A stretch of 64,000 nt of DNA, taken from Corynebacterium diphtheriae (lineage in GTDB: Bacteria; Actinomycetota; Actinomycetes; Mycobacteriales; Mycobacteriaceae). Below the pieces are notes generated by a model, which worked only from the letters and a program-made list of their open reading frames with translations, ran no database searches and was not told the origin of the DNA. The stretch covers positions 2,356,001 to 2,420,000 of the forward strand of contig NZ_LN831026.1 in assembly GCF_001457455.1 (NCBI RefSeq). The letters run 5' to 3'. A program made the translations under genes and the position numbers. Numbering within the stretch: position 1 is the stretch's first letter; every line of letters starts with the position of its first letter. Positions 35,732 through 45,516 of the stretch are shown piece after piece.

Positions 35732-37684
35732 CTAACCAGGCGCCGCCCTAATAGCGCCGCTGACCAGTGCCTCTCCCAGCTCCAATTGAAAACTGTCGAG
35801 CCGATCTAGTTGAGTCTGAAGTTCCTGCCGCTTCGCATTGACCTCCACTAGAGCAGATTCAAAGGCAACCGCGTCCTCCCGATCCACAACCGGCACCAAC
35901 CACGATTCCTTCTTCTTCGCCTTCACCTTGCTAAGCTGCTGCGCCAACAAATGCGGAGATGTCACCCTCTTCAGAAGTTCTTTCGTCCTCCCCCGAGTCT
36001 GCCTGCACCGCAGAACCTGCACTGGCGCCTCCACAAGCGCGCCACCGGAAGAGTCCACAAACACATGCGGGCTGCCATCGAAAGCAAACAAAACATCGCC
36101 CGGCTCGGTCAAATGAGCATTCCGAAGCTTAAATTCCAACTCCAACAAATCAACTTTTCGCTCACCGACCTGTACAAACCCCAACAATTCACTTCGCCCA
36201 ATCACCGGCACAGTGCCATCAGGATTGGCTACATTAATATCGGCAAGCTTGAACCCCGACAACAACTTCACCACCGCTTCGGGCCCGTTCGTCGCCTGCG
36301 CCCAGTTGACCAGTTGCTTCCGTCGCGGAGCATACGGATTTCCCGCTTGAGCAAAAGGCGCGTTATTGAAAGGAGTAATGCCTATCGATGCCGCACTCTC
36401 ACGCAACTGTGTCATCGACACGGCTTGACTAATCGACACTTGCCGTTCCAATGTCGGCATCAAAGAATCACGCGTCCGCGCGATACGCTGCGGGATGACC
36501 TCAGCTTTATGGAAGGTATGCGACCTCGGATTTACCCGGTTATCTACAGCTGCTAATACATCTCGGACTAGATGACGAACTGAATCTGGGGCTAAATCCA
36601 TCACCGCATAATCCGCAAGAACAACCACATCATTAGTGGTTTCGGCATTGACACTATTCCGCAGAGCCCACAACGCAAGTTGCTTTTGCCCCAAATGCCG
36701 AGTCCACCCTTTAGGTAGCAGCGCGGCAAAACGAAGTGAAGTTTGCAAGCTGGTTCGACTCGGCCACAGGCAATTCTTTCGCTCGGTGTTTAGGTACTCC
36801 GATTGAGAAGAAATGAGCAAATCAGCCGGCCCCACTACCAATACGCATCCACGTTGGTCAATACCGGTCACAGCGAGATCCACCTGATTGAAAAACTCTT
36901 CAGAGTTATCGGCTGTAGCGGCCAACCATCGCATTAACACTACGGCGGAAGGATCCCATTCGTCAGTGTCCACCTCTACCGGAATGCCCAGCCCAATGCT
37001 CAAACACATTTCCGGGCTGAATCGGGAATACTGCAGAGCTAAACGGGAAGGTACAGGCATTGCGCCAGAAACTCGTTGAGCCCACGTATCACCGCCAGCA
37101 CCTAAGGCCACAATTTCTCGGCTGCCCTCGTCAATGCTTAACATCTGTGCAATTTCTGATCCCACGACATCGAGGCACAGCTCAGCACCAGTAATCATGC
37201 CTTCGGCAGATGCGTTACGACGATACTCGATTATCCTCTGCAAGACTTTGACCGCGGAGAAACCTGCCTCTGCCAATTCATTAGCGATAGCGACCGCTGG
37301 TTCCAAATCACTGTTGAGGACTGACTCCGGAACAAGCGCTTCTAAGAATAAACGATCATAAACAAGCTGCGGCGTTACTTCCTCCCCAGTTAAAGCATGC
37401 ACTGCCAATGCTGCCCACACCGCTGGGCTCTTCATGGCATCTAGGAACAGTTCACTATGGAAAGCGGCGTCCTCGACAGCTTCTGCATTATTACCGTGAT
37501 TCGTGTCAATAAGCCACCGCGCTACTTCACGAGCATCAAATTTCATCGAAGGATCTGTTTCTACAGGCTGCGGAAAAGGAGTCGCAGAGGTTGAAGGAAA
37601 ACGCGTCTGCCATTGCGTAACAGCCGGACGTTTTACCTCAGCTAAGTTCGCTATCCCTTGCATAGAGATCAACAGTGCGCTCAT
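35732..37684 (-). CDS. HTH / degenerate N6-methylase-like / HsdS-like fusion protein
   Basis: About 650 residues, with no named family that I am sure of. An N-terminal HTH reads ISMQGIANLAEVKRPAVTQW, then RFPSTSATPFPQPV and KFDAREVARWL. The middle resembles actinobacterial HTH-fused DNA methylases (RFAALLPKGWTRHLGQKQLA, ALWALR), but the glycine loop is only VALGAGGDTW and no NPPY/F catalytic motif is present. The last 200 residues look like a single HsdS target-recognition unit (EPGDVLFAFDG..APVQVLRCRQTRGR) with a coiled-coil end (ELQTQLDRLDSFQLELGEAL). It lies directly upstream of hsdM on the same strand. It may be a regulator or an extra DNA-recognition subunit. Start ATG 37684 or GTG 37690. 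Confidence 0.6.
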   Translation of the reverse strand: MSALLISMQGIANLAEVKRPAVTQWQTRFPSTSATPFPQPVETDPSMKFDAREVARWLIDTNHGNNAEAVEDAAFHSELFLDAMKSPAVWAALAVHALTGEEVTPQLVYDRLFLEALVPESVLNSDLEPAVAIANELAEAGFSAVKVLQRIIEYRRNASAEGMITGAELCLDVVGSEIAQMLSIDEGSREIVALGAGGDTWAQRVSGAMPVPSRLALQYSRFSPEMCLSIGLGIPVEVDTDEWDPSAVVLMRWLAATADNSEEFFNQVDLAVTGIDQRGCVLVVGPADLLISSQSEYLNTERKNCLWPSRTSLQTSLRFAALLPKGWTRHLGQKQLALWALRNSVNAETTNDVVVLADYAVMDLAPDSVRHLVRDVLAAVDNRVNPRSHTFHKAEVIPQRIARTRDSLMPTLERQVSISQAVSMTQLRESAASIGITPFNNAPFAQAGNPYAPRRKQLVNWAQATNGPEAVVKLLSGFKLADINVANPDGTVPVIGRSELLGFVQVGERKVDLLELEFKLRNAHLTEPGDVLFAFDGSPHVFVDSSGGALVEAPVQVLRCRQTRGRTKELLKRVTSPHLLAQQLSKVKAKKKESWLVPVVDREDAVAFESALVEVNAKRQELQTQLDRLDSFQLELGEALVSGAIRAAPG

Positions 37685-37690
37685 CTTCAC

Positions 37691-37953
37691 CTACCTCGCT
37701 TTCAACGCTCATGCCGTGATTGCTCCAACGATCAAATCTGATAATAGAGAACTTTAATCAGTGTTTTTTATATGTTTCTGTTAAGCACCCTTAACGAACA
37801 AGACTTAATGTGTAGCAGCCAACCTCTGCGGAGAAATACTCAGTGTGTGCGACGAGATCCACAGGCGTGGTTTCGTCGCTAAGCACAAACCTAACCGAGC
37901 GAGGCAGACCCAAGAGGCAAAACTGGTGGGTTGGGAACCGCGCGTCCTGATGG
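37691..37953. other. Gap with a possible 60-residue ORF fragment
   Basis: An AT-rich stretch (37727-37790) probably holds the promoter of the gene above. A minus-strand frame at 37791-37973 reads PVDLVAHTEYFSAEVGCYTL near its end and overlaps the fic stop. I recognise nothing in it; it may be a relic or chance. Confidence 0.3.
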
Positions 37954-39189
37954 CTACGCCAAGCGAGTATCAAACTGACTACTTGCTAGCTGGCGATCCG
38001 CATGAGTGATCAGGCTTAAGATGTCGTCGGCATAATAACCAGTCGTGCCTCGAGTACCGATAACTTTTCCGCGCAAAATGCCCGCAGCCTGCAAATCTTC
38101 AAGCGCTCGGCGTGCGTTGGACCAGGTCACACCGTACAACCGCTCTAGCGTCTTAGCTGTCACAATCGGATGCGCAGCAAGACCTGTGAGCAGTTTGAAA
38201 TCTATCGAATCTGCACGCAGCGCACGGGTTTTACCTTGGCTTTTCCGGTACTCGTCTAAGCGTTGTTCCCAATCCTGCTGGATCTCTAATAACTGGTCAG
38301 CTAGTAAATTCGCCTGTGTGACGGCTTCCTGCGCCGCATCAAAAAAGGTACCGAGCCAACGAGGAACATCACCTTGACGAAACGCCGTAAGCCCTTCGAC
38401 ATAGCGTTTGGACCACGTGCCCAAAATTAAACTAATGGGCAAGATTGTTTGATGTGTTAACCCACGACGCAATAGAGTCCCATGGATCAAGGCACGCCCA
38501 ACACGGCCGTTTCCATCCGCGAACGGATGAATAGTTTCAAACTGTGCATGAATAATCGCAGCCTGGGTCAAAGCTCCATGGGCGGCACCATTAAAGTACC
38601 GACAGAAATCGGCCATTAAGGCGGGAACTTCTTCAGGCGGTGGCGGAACAAATTCGGCCCCAATGGGTGTTCGACCAGATCCGCCAATCCAGTTTTGAAT
38701 CTTTCGTATCCCTACAGGAACCGTTGGATGCGCACCAAGAAGCTCAGATTGCAGCTGCCCAAGATGCTCTGGGGTAATTTCTGGTGTAGTAGCAAAGGAA
38801 TTTTCTACGGAACGAAGCACTTGTAGGTTTCTCGCCACGGCTTCAGCACTTTCCTTGAAGCCACGAACGTCTTCTTCTTGTGCCAATTCGGCAAGAACAA
38901 CCTTGTCAACGTTAGGCGCAATGCCTTCAATGCGTGACGACGAAATCGCTTCCGAGCGCATCAGCAGGCGCGCAATGCTTTCCAATTGCCCCGCACCATC
39001 TCGCCGCCCTAGAGCAATAATGCTTCTCTCGATTTCCGCAGCTTTTTGCGCCAATTCCACAGGAATAACGAGACTGGCATCAGAAAGCGTGTCGGGGATG
39101 TATGCCTCATAGCTGCCGCCTTGTCTATCTCTTCGAGAAATGCCACTACCGTCAGCCGGTATCCAATTACGCGTAACCCATTGAGGCAT
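37954..39189 (-). CDS. Fic-family protein (probable AMP-transferase) with C-terminal winged helix
   Basis: The Fic core is complete: HPFADGNGRVGRALIH, with the catalytic His and the phosphate-binding loop. An N-terminal Fic_N domain contains the SSRIEGI segment, the usual inhibitory glutamate helix. The C-terminal 70 residues form a winged helix (TAKTLERLYGVTWSNARRAL). ATG 39189 (MPQWVTRNW) has an AAAGG site 8 bases upstream; an earlier ATG at 39225 has none. Fic enzymes transfer AMP to proteins. The winged helix and the repeats upstream suggest autoregulation. Confidence 0.88.
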   Translation of the reverse strand: MPQWVTRNWIPADGSGISRRDRQGGSYEAYIPDTLSDASLVIPVELAQKAAEIERSIIALGRRDGAGQLESIARLLMRSEAISSSRIEGIAPNVDKVVLAELAQEEDVRGFKESAEAVARNLQVLRSVENSFATTPEITPEHLGQLQSELLGAHPTVPVGIRKIQNWIGGSGRTPIGAEFVPPPPEEVPALMADFCRYFNGAAHGALTQAAIIHAQFETIHPFADGNGRVGRALIHGTLLRRGLTHQTILPISLILGTWSKRYVEGLTAFRQGDVPRWLGTFFDAAQEAVTQANLLADQLLEIQQDWEQRLDEYRKSQGKTRALRADSIDFKLLTGLAAHPIVTAKTLERLYGVTWSNARRALEDLQAAGILRGKVIGTRGTTGYYADDILSLITHADRQLASSQFDTRLA

Positions 39190-39233
39190 GTTTAACGCCT
39201 TTCCATTCCCCAAAGCCTGTTTCATGATTGTTT

Positions 39234-39293
39234 AACAGTTATCCAAACATGAAATCAGGGTGAAAGCAACGGAAAACAGTTATCCAAACATGA
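39234..39293. promoter_or_regulatory. Two identical 19-bp direct repeats upstream of fic
   Basis: AACAGTTATCCAAACATGA occurs at 39234-39252 and 39275-39293, 41 bases apart (about four helical turns), same orientation. They lie in the fic promoter region and could be bound by the Fic protein's winged helix. Confidence 0.65.
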
Positions 39294-39317
39294 TCGCACG
39301 CCGGTTGCGCCGCCGCG

Positions 39318-39399
39318 GTGAGCAATTTTTGTACCCTAAGGTTGCAAAACCACAGGACGGCCCCTCAAAAACAGTGCTTAAGGTGCAAAAATTGCTCAC
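39318..39399. repeat. 82-bp palindromic element, copy 1 of 4
   Basis: Arms GTGAGCAATTTTTGTACCCT (39318-) and its complement ending at 39399 enclose GCAAAACCACAGGACGG. It lies upstream of fic and just after the ABC-class ATPase stop. Confidence 0.85.
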
Positions 39400-39406
39400 G
39401 CACCCC

Positions 39407-41095
39407 TCACGCACCAAGCGAACCAACAAGCGAAAGCCTGCGGTAGCGGTTGAGCGCCGCCATGACTTCCTGCGGCCGGGGCATGGCCACGCGCCCTGGG
39501 TGTCGCTCGGCGTGGGAGCCTGCGCGTTGCCCGCTAAGCGCTGCCCACCCGTGGGTTTGTATCTCCGCGAGTACGTCGTTGACCAGTGTGATCATGGGCG
39601 TGTGGCCGTCGGCACGCTTTTCTAGGGTTGCGATGATGCGGGCGATTGCTTGGGTTTGGGAACTGCAGGCGAGTTGGCTGATGGCGCGGAGGTCGATGTC
39701 GTCGCGACCGTGTTGGATGGTGTCGATTCCGCGGGCGCGCGGCAGCTTGGGGGTGCGTCCGCGCTGGTCACGCTGGGTGCGAACGCGCGCGGCCACCCGC
39801 GGGGCAGGCCATGTCATTGGTGTGAGGGCGGGCGCTGTTGGGGTGGTGTTGATAAGTTGTTGAGCTTGGGTGGTTGCATCGTGGGGTGTGTAGGCGTCCA
39901 TGGCGATGACGGTGTCGGCGATGTCGATAAAGGCGCCTGAGCCGCCGGCGACGACCACTGTGGAAATACCGTGGTCGCACCATAGTTCGCGGGCGCGGTC
40001 GACGAGCGGGGTGATGGGTTCGCGGTCGGCGGGAACGAGACGGCGCATGCGTTCGTCGCGAATCATGAAGTTGGTGGCAGAGGTGTCCTCATCAATGAGG
40101 AGTGTGTGCGCGCCCGCCTCGAGTGCCTCCATCAGGGCGGCGGACTGCGATGTGGAGCCTGAGGCGTTGGTGGTGGAAAAGGAGGTGGTGCGCTCCCCCG
40201 ACGGCAGACCGTTGATGAACGGCGAGATGTCCACACCCGTGATGGCACGACCGTCTTCAGCACGCAGGGCGACGGCGGTGGGGTCGGCGACCACTAGCTC
40301 GCGACCATCGCCGGCAACGTGATCATAAACACCTGTGACCAGCGCGGATAGCAGCGTGGACTTGCCGTGGTAGCCACCGCCAACGATGAGCGTCACCCCC
40401 TGCGGGATCCCCATGCCGCGCGCGGTCCGCCCCGATGGCAACGTGAACTCATGGGCTAGAGATTCTGGCGCCACGAACGGGATCGCATGGGACTTTGGCT
40501 CATCACTATTGCCCGCCTGACGAGGCAAAATGGAACCATCGGCAATAAACGCCACCAGCCCAGCACCTGCGAGCGCACCCCGCAGCGCAGTCTGATCGCG
40601 CCCCAGCGCCGCCGCCGCTTCCAACTCGGCCCGCAACGCATCCCCACCAGCGGTTATGCACAGCGCACGGTCCAGTGCCCGCGGCAAGGTGGTACACAGC
40701 AACTGGGCAGCCTCACGCCCGCGGATACGCCGCCCCCGCGCCGGCAGCTGCACCTCAAAACAAATCTGCAGCGCGTCGTCTAGCTGCGTCACCGCCGCCC
40801 GCGACAACACCTGCTGGCCGGGGCAATCAATGGCCAAACCGTGACAGAACTCCCCCGCGATTCGGCGATTAAGCAGGTCACGTTGGTGCGTCGATAAGCT
40901 CCCCGAAAATGGCAGCGCGGCCAGCGGAACCCGCACACGGCTTAACGACGCCGGCGCAAACGGATCCGACTGCACCTTGTCCAGAAACAGCTCCGCCCCG
41001 GGGACACCCTCCAAGGCGTGCCGACCCGCAATCGACTTGTACGCGCCATAACCCTTGCCATCTAAACTGCTCAACCGCTGAAATAAAGTGCCCAT
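39407..41095 (-). CDS. ABC-class ATPase (PF09818 type, MRB1590-like)
   Basis: About 562 residues with the unusual P-loop GGGYHGKSTLLSALVTGVYD. A LIDEDTSATNFMIRD Walker B region and a VVVAGGSGAFIDIAD segment follow, features of the predicted ABC-class ATPases related to the trypanosome RNA-editing protein MRB1590. The N-terminal part (RLSSLDGKGYGAYKSI to FCHGLAIDCPGQQVL) also fits the family. Its function in bacteria is unknown; nucleic-acid binding is suspected. An ATG at 41107 is an alternative start. The gene is bracketed by two copies of the 82-bp repeat. Confidence 0.85.
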   Translation of the reverse strand: MGTLFQRLSSLDGKGYGAYKSIAGRHALEGVPGAELFLDKVQSDPFAPASLSRVRVPLAALPFSGSLSTHQRDLLNRRIAGEFCHGLAIDCPGQQVLSRAAVTQLDDALQICFEVQLPARGRRIRGREAAQLLCTTLPRALDRALCITAGGDALRAELEAAAALGRDQTALRGALAGAGLVAFIADGSILPRQAGNSDEPKSHAIPFVAPESLAHEFTLPSGRTARGMGIPQGVTLIVGGGYHGKSTLLSALVTGVYDHVAGDGRELVVADPTAVALRAEDGRAITGVDISPFINGLPSGERTTSFSTTNASGSTSQSAALMEALEAGAHTLLIDEDTSATNFMIRDERMRRLVPADREPITPLVDRARELWCDHGISTVVVAGGSGAFIDIADTVIAMDAYTPHDATTQAQQLINTTPTAPALTPMTWPAPRVAARVRTQRDQRGRTPKLPRARGIDTIQHGRDDIDLRAISQLACSSQTQAIARIIATLEKRADGHTPMITLVNDVLAEIQTHGWAALSGQRAGSHAERHPGRVAMPRPQEVMAALNRYRRLSLVGSLGA

Positions 41096-41108
41096 AGAAC
41101 ACCGCATG

Positions 41109-41177
41109 CTACCCTAAGGCCGCAAACCCGCAGGACGCCCCCTCAAAAACAGTGCTTAAGGTACAAAAATTGCTCAC
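41109..41177. repeat. 82-bp palindromic element, copy 2, left arm truncated
   Basis: The first 13 or so bases of the left arm are missing; it begins at ACCCTAAGG, immediately upstream of the ABC-class ATPase start. The right arm is complete and ends 8 bases before the sodC stop. Confidence 0.8.
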
Positions 41178-41184
41178 ACGAGGC

Positions 41185-41838
41185 TTATTTTGCTTCGATC
41201 ACGCCGCATGCAAAGCGAGCGCCAGCGTCGCCAGTCTTCAACGTGTCCTGATCAGGGCCTTCTGGTGCATAGCGCTCAGGGATGTTGGCAAAGTTATCGC
41301 GGCCTTCGTGCACAATGAGGCTGGCGCCATCGGTGCCGAGAAGCAGCTCGGGGGTCAGGGCGTCGGTTGTAACCGTCAACTTTGCAGTGCCATCCTTTGC
41401 GGCCAAAAGTGAGGGCAAATCACCAGCGTGTGGATGGTATCCGCCAGAATGATCGGAGCCATGGGAATGATCTGGGCCGCTTAAATGACCTCCAGCGGAC
41501 TTGAAGTCACCTTCACATTTACCCTTATCGTGCACATGGAAACCATGGAACCCTGGCTCCAGCCCCTTTGCATCCACGTTGATTTCAGTTCCAGCCTGTG
41601 TGGTTGTAAAAGTAACCGTGCCGGCGTCTTCGCCCTTCTGCGTGACGAGCTTCGCAGTAGCAAATGGCGTTCCCATCTCGCCTGACGACGTCTCACTTGC
41701 CGATGCATTCATCGAGGCATTTTCAGTTTGCTCACCGCTGCCGCAAGCTGCGAGTGCGCTTGCTAGGGCAAATCCTACGCCCAGCATGGTGAGCTTTTTT
41801 GATCGTGGGGAAAGCGCAAAGACTGCACGAGTGTTCAT
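41185..41838 (-). CDS. sodC: Cu/Zn superoxide dismutase, secreted lipoprotein
   Basis: The 217-residue protein starts with an N-terminal signal and the lipobox ALAAC, then a Ser/Ala/Glu-rich linker. The SOD domain has the copper ligands in [11 protein letters not shown], a His-rich metal region ([20 protein letters not shown]) and [18 protein letters not shown] residues close the fold with the second Cys. It detoxifies extracellular superoxide, useful against phagocytes. The ATG has an AAAGG site. The gene lies between two 82-bp repeats. Confidence 0.95.
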   Translation of the reverse strand: MNTRAVFALSPRSKKLTMLGVGFALASALAACGSGEQTENASMNASASETSSGEMGTPFATAKLVTQKGEDAGTVTFTTTQAGTEINVDAKGLEPGFHGFHVHDKGKCEGDFKSAGGHLSGPDHSHGSDHSGGYHPHAGDLPSLLAAKDGTAKLTVTTDALTPELLLGTDGASLIVHEGRDNFANIPERYAPEGPDQDTLKTGDAGARFACGVIEAK

Positions 41839-42025
41839 TGTTGGCCTTTCATTGAGTCAGCTATCCCACCATGCCACTTGACAGTAATAGACTATTAAAT
41901 GGCAATTAAAGATAGTGTTTTTATATTGAAAAGCACTCTAGCATTGCCGAGATAATTTAGCTAGCCCCAATTTATCGAGTCAGATCGGGGTGACGCTCCA
42001 CAATTCCCCCCCTCCCAGCGCGCCC

Positions 42026-42107
42026 GTGAGCAATTTTTGTACCCTAAGGCTGCAAAATCGCAGGACGCCCCCTCAAAAATGGCGCTTAAGGTACAAAAAT
42101 TGCTCAC
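42026..42107. repeat. 82-bp palindromic element, copy 3
   Basis: Complete arms; the centre contains CGCAGGACGCCCCCTC as in copy 4. It directly follows the end of the NUDIX remnant. Confidence 0.85.
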
Positions 42108-42117
42108 GCTGGAGCTT

Positions 42118-42348
42118 TTAGGGCAGCAGGGCAGGGAAAAGCGCCTGCTCCAGCAGGGGAACAAGAGGTTTGGTGGGGTGACAGGGGTCGACCCAAACGC
42201 ATTCGGCAATTTCGGTAGCAACGGTAGGTTCGCGCAGGTGAGCGTCGATAAGCGTGAGGCCCCCTCCCGGCGCGCGGTCTGCCGCCGGGGAACATGAAGC
42301 GGCTGGTGTTTTTCTTACGGCGCTCACGCAGATGGCGGGGGAGTTCAT
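42118..42348 (-). pseudogene. Decayed NUDIX hydrolase gene
   Basis: The 5' part reads MNSPAICVSAV, and the next frame reads RFMFPGGRPRAGR, the usual FPGGK-type start of a NUDIX fold. The 3' part in the first frame reads TVATEIAECVWVDP and PLLEQALFPALLP, a typical NUDIX C-terminus. The NUDIX box itself (GX5EX7REUXEEXGU) is missing, and a frameshift lies in the A-run near 42312-42316. It is a deleted, frameshifted relic between two repeat copies. Confidence 0.65.
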
Positions 42349-42381
42349 GGGACCGATCCTACTGACCACCGCAGTCCCGAG

Positions 42382-42463
42382 GTGAGCAATTTTTGTACCC
42401 TAAGGCTGCAAAACCGCAGGACGCCCCCTCAAAAACGGCGCTTAAGGTACAAAAATTGCTCAC
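42382..42463. repeat. 82-bp palindromic element, copy 4
   Basis: Complete copy; 82 bases as in copies 1 and 3. It lies upstream of the NUDIX remnant and just beyond the leuS terminator. Confidence 0.85.
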
Positions 42464-42485
42464 GCCCCGGCACCCACTCACACAA

Positions 42486-42517
42486 AAATCGGCCCAGCGA
42501 TCTCGCCGGGCCGATTT
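42486..42517 (-). terminator. leuS terminator
   Basis: AAATCGGCCC / GGGCCGATTT with a 12-base loop. On the minus strand the second arm runs into TTTTTGTG, 13 bases after the leuS stop. Confidence 0.85.
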
Positions 42518-42529
42518 CTCGTGTTGTGG

Positions 42530-45406
42530 TTACTTGACCACTAGGTTGACCATGCGCCCTGGGACGACGATCTTCTTGACCACGTTCTTGCCTTCGATGT
42601 GTGTTGTCACGGCATCGGAGGCGAGTGCGATTTCGGAGATCTGTTCTTGGGTGGCGTCGGCAGGGACCATGATGCGGGCGCGGACCTTGCCGTTGATCTG
42701 GACTGGCATTTCTACTTCGTCGTCAACGAGCCACTTGTCTTCGTACTCGGGGAAGGGGACAAAGGTGATGGTGTCGTTGTGTCCGAGGCGCTTCCAGAGC
42801 TCTTCGGCGATGTGTGGTGCGACGGCTGCGACCATGATGACCAGTGGTTCGACGGCGGCGCGTGGTGCACCGGTGGAGCCGTATGCCTTGGTCAGGTAGT
42901 TGACGTATTCGATGGCTTTGGCTACCACGGTGTTGATGCGCAGGTTTTCGTAGTCGTCACGCATGCCGGCGATGGTGCGGTGTAGTTGCTTGAGGTCGTC
43001 GTCGGTGAGTGCTGCGTCGGTGACAACGATGGATCCGTCGTCTTCCGAGACCACGAGACGCCAGAGTCGCTGGAGAAAGCGGTGGGCACCGATGACGTCC
43101 TTGGTGGACCATGGGCGAGAGGTGTCCAGTGGTCCCATGGCCATTTCGTAGACGCGGAGGGTGTCGGCGCCGAAGTCGCGGCAGATGTCGTCAGGTGCGA
43201 CGGCGTTCTTGAGGGACTTGCCCATCTTGCCGTATTCCTGGTTGACTTCTTCGCCTTGGTAGTAGAATTTGCCGTCTTTTTCTTCTACTTCTTCGGCTGG
43301 GACGTACACGCCACGGGAGTCGGTGTAGGCAAATGCTTGGATGTAGCCTTGGTTGAAGAGGCGTCGGTAAGGTTCGCGGGAGGTAACAAAGCCGAGGTCG
43401 AAGAGGACTTTGTGCCAGAAGCGGGAGTACAAGAGGTGGAGCACGGCGTGCTCGACACCGCCGACGTAGAGGTCAACGCCGCCGGAGTCTTCTGCGCTAC
43501 GGGGGCCTGTCCAGTAGCGTTCGTTTTCGATGTCGCAGAAAGCTTCGCTGTTGGTGGGGTCGATGTAGCGCAGTTGGTACCAGGAGGAGCCGGCCCACTG
43601 TGGCATGACGTTGGTGTCGCGGGTGTACTTCTTCAGGCCGTCGCCGAGGTCGAGTTCTACTTGGGTCCACTCGGTGGCTTTGGCCAGTGGTGGGTGTGGT
43701 TCGGAGTCGGCGTCGTCTGGGTCGAAGGAGACTGGTTTGTAGTCTTCTACCTCGGGGAGTTCGACGGGCAGCATGGACTCGGGTAGTGCGTGGGCGAGGC
43801 CGTTTTCGTCGTAGACGACTGGGAATGGTTCGCCCCAGTAGCGCTGGCGGGCGAAGAGCCAGTCGCGCAGCTTGTACTGGATTTTTTCGGATCCCTTTTG
43901 CTTGTCGACGAGCCACTCAATAACCCGAGCAATCGCTTCCTGCTTGTCTAGGCCATTGATATCGAGGCCTTGGTCATTAGCGGAGTTCACGGCTGTGCCG
44001 GATTCGGTGTAGGCCGCTTCGGCAATGTTGCCGCCAGCGACAACCTCGCGAATGGGCAGGCCGAATTCGGTGGCGAACTCGTAATCGCGGGTGTCGTGTG
44101 CAGGCACAGCCATGATTGCGCCGGTGCCGTAACCGGTGAGCACATAGTCACCGATAAACACTGGGATGCTCTCACCGTTGACAGGGTTGACGGCGTTTAC
44201 GCCGAGGTAAACGCCTGTCTTTTCCTTGTTTTCTTGGCGCTCAAGGTCGCTCTTTGCGGCGATGGAAGCACGGTAGGCTTTGACTGCTTCCGCAGGGGTG
44301 GCTTGGCCGAAGGTCCAACGGGGGTCGATTCCTTCGTAGGAGTTCGTGCCGGCGGCGACGAGGGCGTCGACAAGCTCGTGCTCAGGGGCGAGAACCATGT
44401 AGGACGCGCCGAACAGTGTGTCTGGGCGGGTGGTGAACACGGTGATCGTGTGGCCGAGGGCATCAAAGTCCACCTCGGCGCCACGCGAACGACCAATCCA
44501 GTTACGCTGCATGCTCTTGACCTTGTCTGGCCAATCCAACAGGTCAAGGTCGTCGATAAGACGATCCGAATATGCAGTAATGCGCATCATCCACTGCGAC
44601 AACTTCTTGCGGAAAACTGGGAAGTTACCGCGCTCCGAACGACCATCCGCGGTGACCTCCTCGTTAGCCAACACAGTGCCCAAACCAGGGCACCAGTTCA
44701 CCATCGAGTGAGAGCGGTAAACCAAGCGGAATTCATCCACAACCTTTGCTTTTTCCACCGCATCCAACTCGGAGTACGAGTCAGCAGAGCCCTCGAAGCC
44801 CTCCGGCAATGCCACTTCACCCGACTCCAGAAGCGGAATTAGCTCAGAGATAGGGCGGGCCTTTTGCTGCTTGGTATCAAACCAAGCATTGAAAATCTGT
44901 AAGAAGATCCACTGCGTCCACTTGTAGAACTCCGGATCAGTGGTAGCCACGCTACGGCGAGGATCGTGCCCCAAGCCCAATGCACCCAACTGGCGCTGCA
45001 TGTTCGCAATGTTGGCCATGGTGGTCGTGCGTGGGTGTGTGCCCGTCTGGATCGCATACTGCTCAGCTGGCAGACCGAAGGCATCGTAGCCCAAGGTGTG
45101 CAGCACATTCTTGCCTAGCATGCGGTTAAAGCGAGCGAAAACATCCGTCGCAATGTATCCCAGTGGGTGGCCAACGTGCAGACCAGCACCCGATGGATAC
45201 GGGAACATATCCTGAACAAACAGCTTGTCTTCAGGGAGTTTGTCTCCAGAGACGGCTAAATCGCCCACGGGGTTGGGGGCGTTAAAAGTACCGTTATCAA
45301 TCCAGTACTGCTGCCATGAACGCTCGATCTCACCGGCCAGTTCGGCGGTATAACGAAACGCAGGACCTGCTGAAGTGTCAGGGGTGTTTCCGCTCGGATT
45401 AGTCAT
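42530..45406 (-). CDS. leuS: Leucyl-tRNA synthetase
   Basis: From the ATG at 45406 (MTNPSGNTP) the class I synthetase is 958 residues. It shows the HIGH-type motif in [14 protein letters not shown], a large CP1 editing domain ([19 protein letters not shown], then [15 protein letters not shown]) and the KMSKS-type loop [11 protein letters not shown]. No SD precedes the ATG, but TACACT lies 9 bases before it, which fits a leaderless transcript. An earlier in-frame start at 45427 is less likely. Confidence 0.96.
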   Translation of the reverse strand: MTNPSGNTPDTSAGPAFRYTAELAGEIERSWQQYWIDNGTFNAPNPVGDLAVSGDKLPEDKLFVQDMFPYPSGAGLHVGHPLGYIATDVFARFNRMLGKNVLHTLGYDAFGLPAEQYAIQTGTHPRTTTMANIANMQRQLGALGLGHDPRRSVATTDPEFYKWTQWIFLQIFNAWFDTKQQKARPISELIPLLESGEVALPEGFEGSADSYSELDAVEKAKVVDEFRLVYRSHSMVNWCPGLGTVLANEEVTADGRSERGNFPVFRKKLSQWMMRITAYSDRLIDDLDLLDWPDKVKSMQRNWIGRSRGAEVDFDALGHTITVFTTRPDTLFGASYMVLAPEHELVDALVAAGTNSYEGIDPRWTFGQATPAEAVKAYRASIAAKSDLERQENKEKTGVYLGVNAVNPVNGESIPVFIGDYVLTGYGTGAIMAVPAHDTRDYEFATEFGLPIREVVAGGNIAEAAYTESGTAVNSANDQGLDINGLDKQEAIARVIEWLVDKQKGSEKIQYKLRDWLFARQRYWGEPFPVVYDENGLAHALPESMLPVELPEVEDYKPVSFDPDDADSEPHPPLAKATEWTQVELDLGDGLKKYTRDTNVMPQWAGSSWYQLRYIDPTNSEAFCDIENERYWTGPRSAEDSGGVDLYVGGVEHAVLHLLYSRFWHKVLFDLGFVTSREPYRRLFNQGYIQAFAYTDSRGVYVPAEEVEEKDGKFYYQGEEVNQEYGKMGKSLKNAVAPDDICRDFGADTLRVYEMAMGPLDTSRPWSTKDVIGAHRFLQRLWRLVVSEDDGSIVVTDAALTDDDLKQLHRTIAGMRDDYENLRINTVVAKAIEYVNYLTKAYGSTGAPRAAVEPLVIMVAAVAPHIAEELWKRLGHNDTITFVPFPEYEDKWLVDDEVEMPVQINGKVRARIMVPADATQEQISEIALASDAVTTHIEGKNVVKKIVVPGRMVNLVVK

Positions 45407-45516
45407 GGTCAAATAGTGTAGTAGCAACCCATGACATTAACCGCATGAAGGTGTACAAAAACGAAGTGACCTGCTACCGTTCAAGGAAACTGACCCCTAG
45501 AAGTGAGGAGTTCCCC

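Noticed and set aside
39318..42463. CRISPR-like array from the repeated 82-bp units
   Set aside because: The units are palindromic, hundreds to thousands of bases apart, with genes between them and no cas genes.
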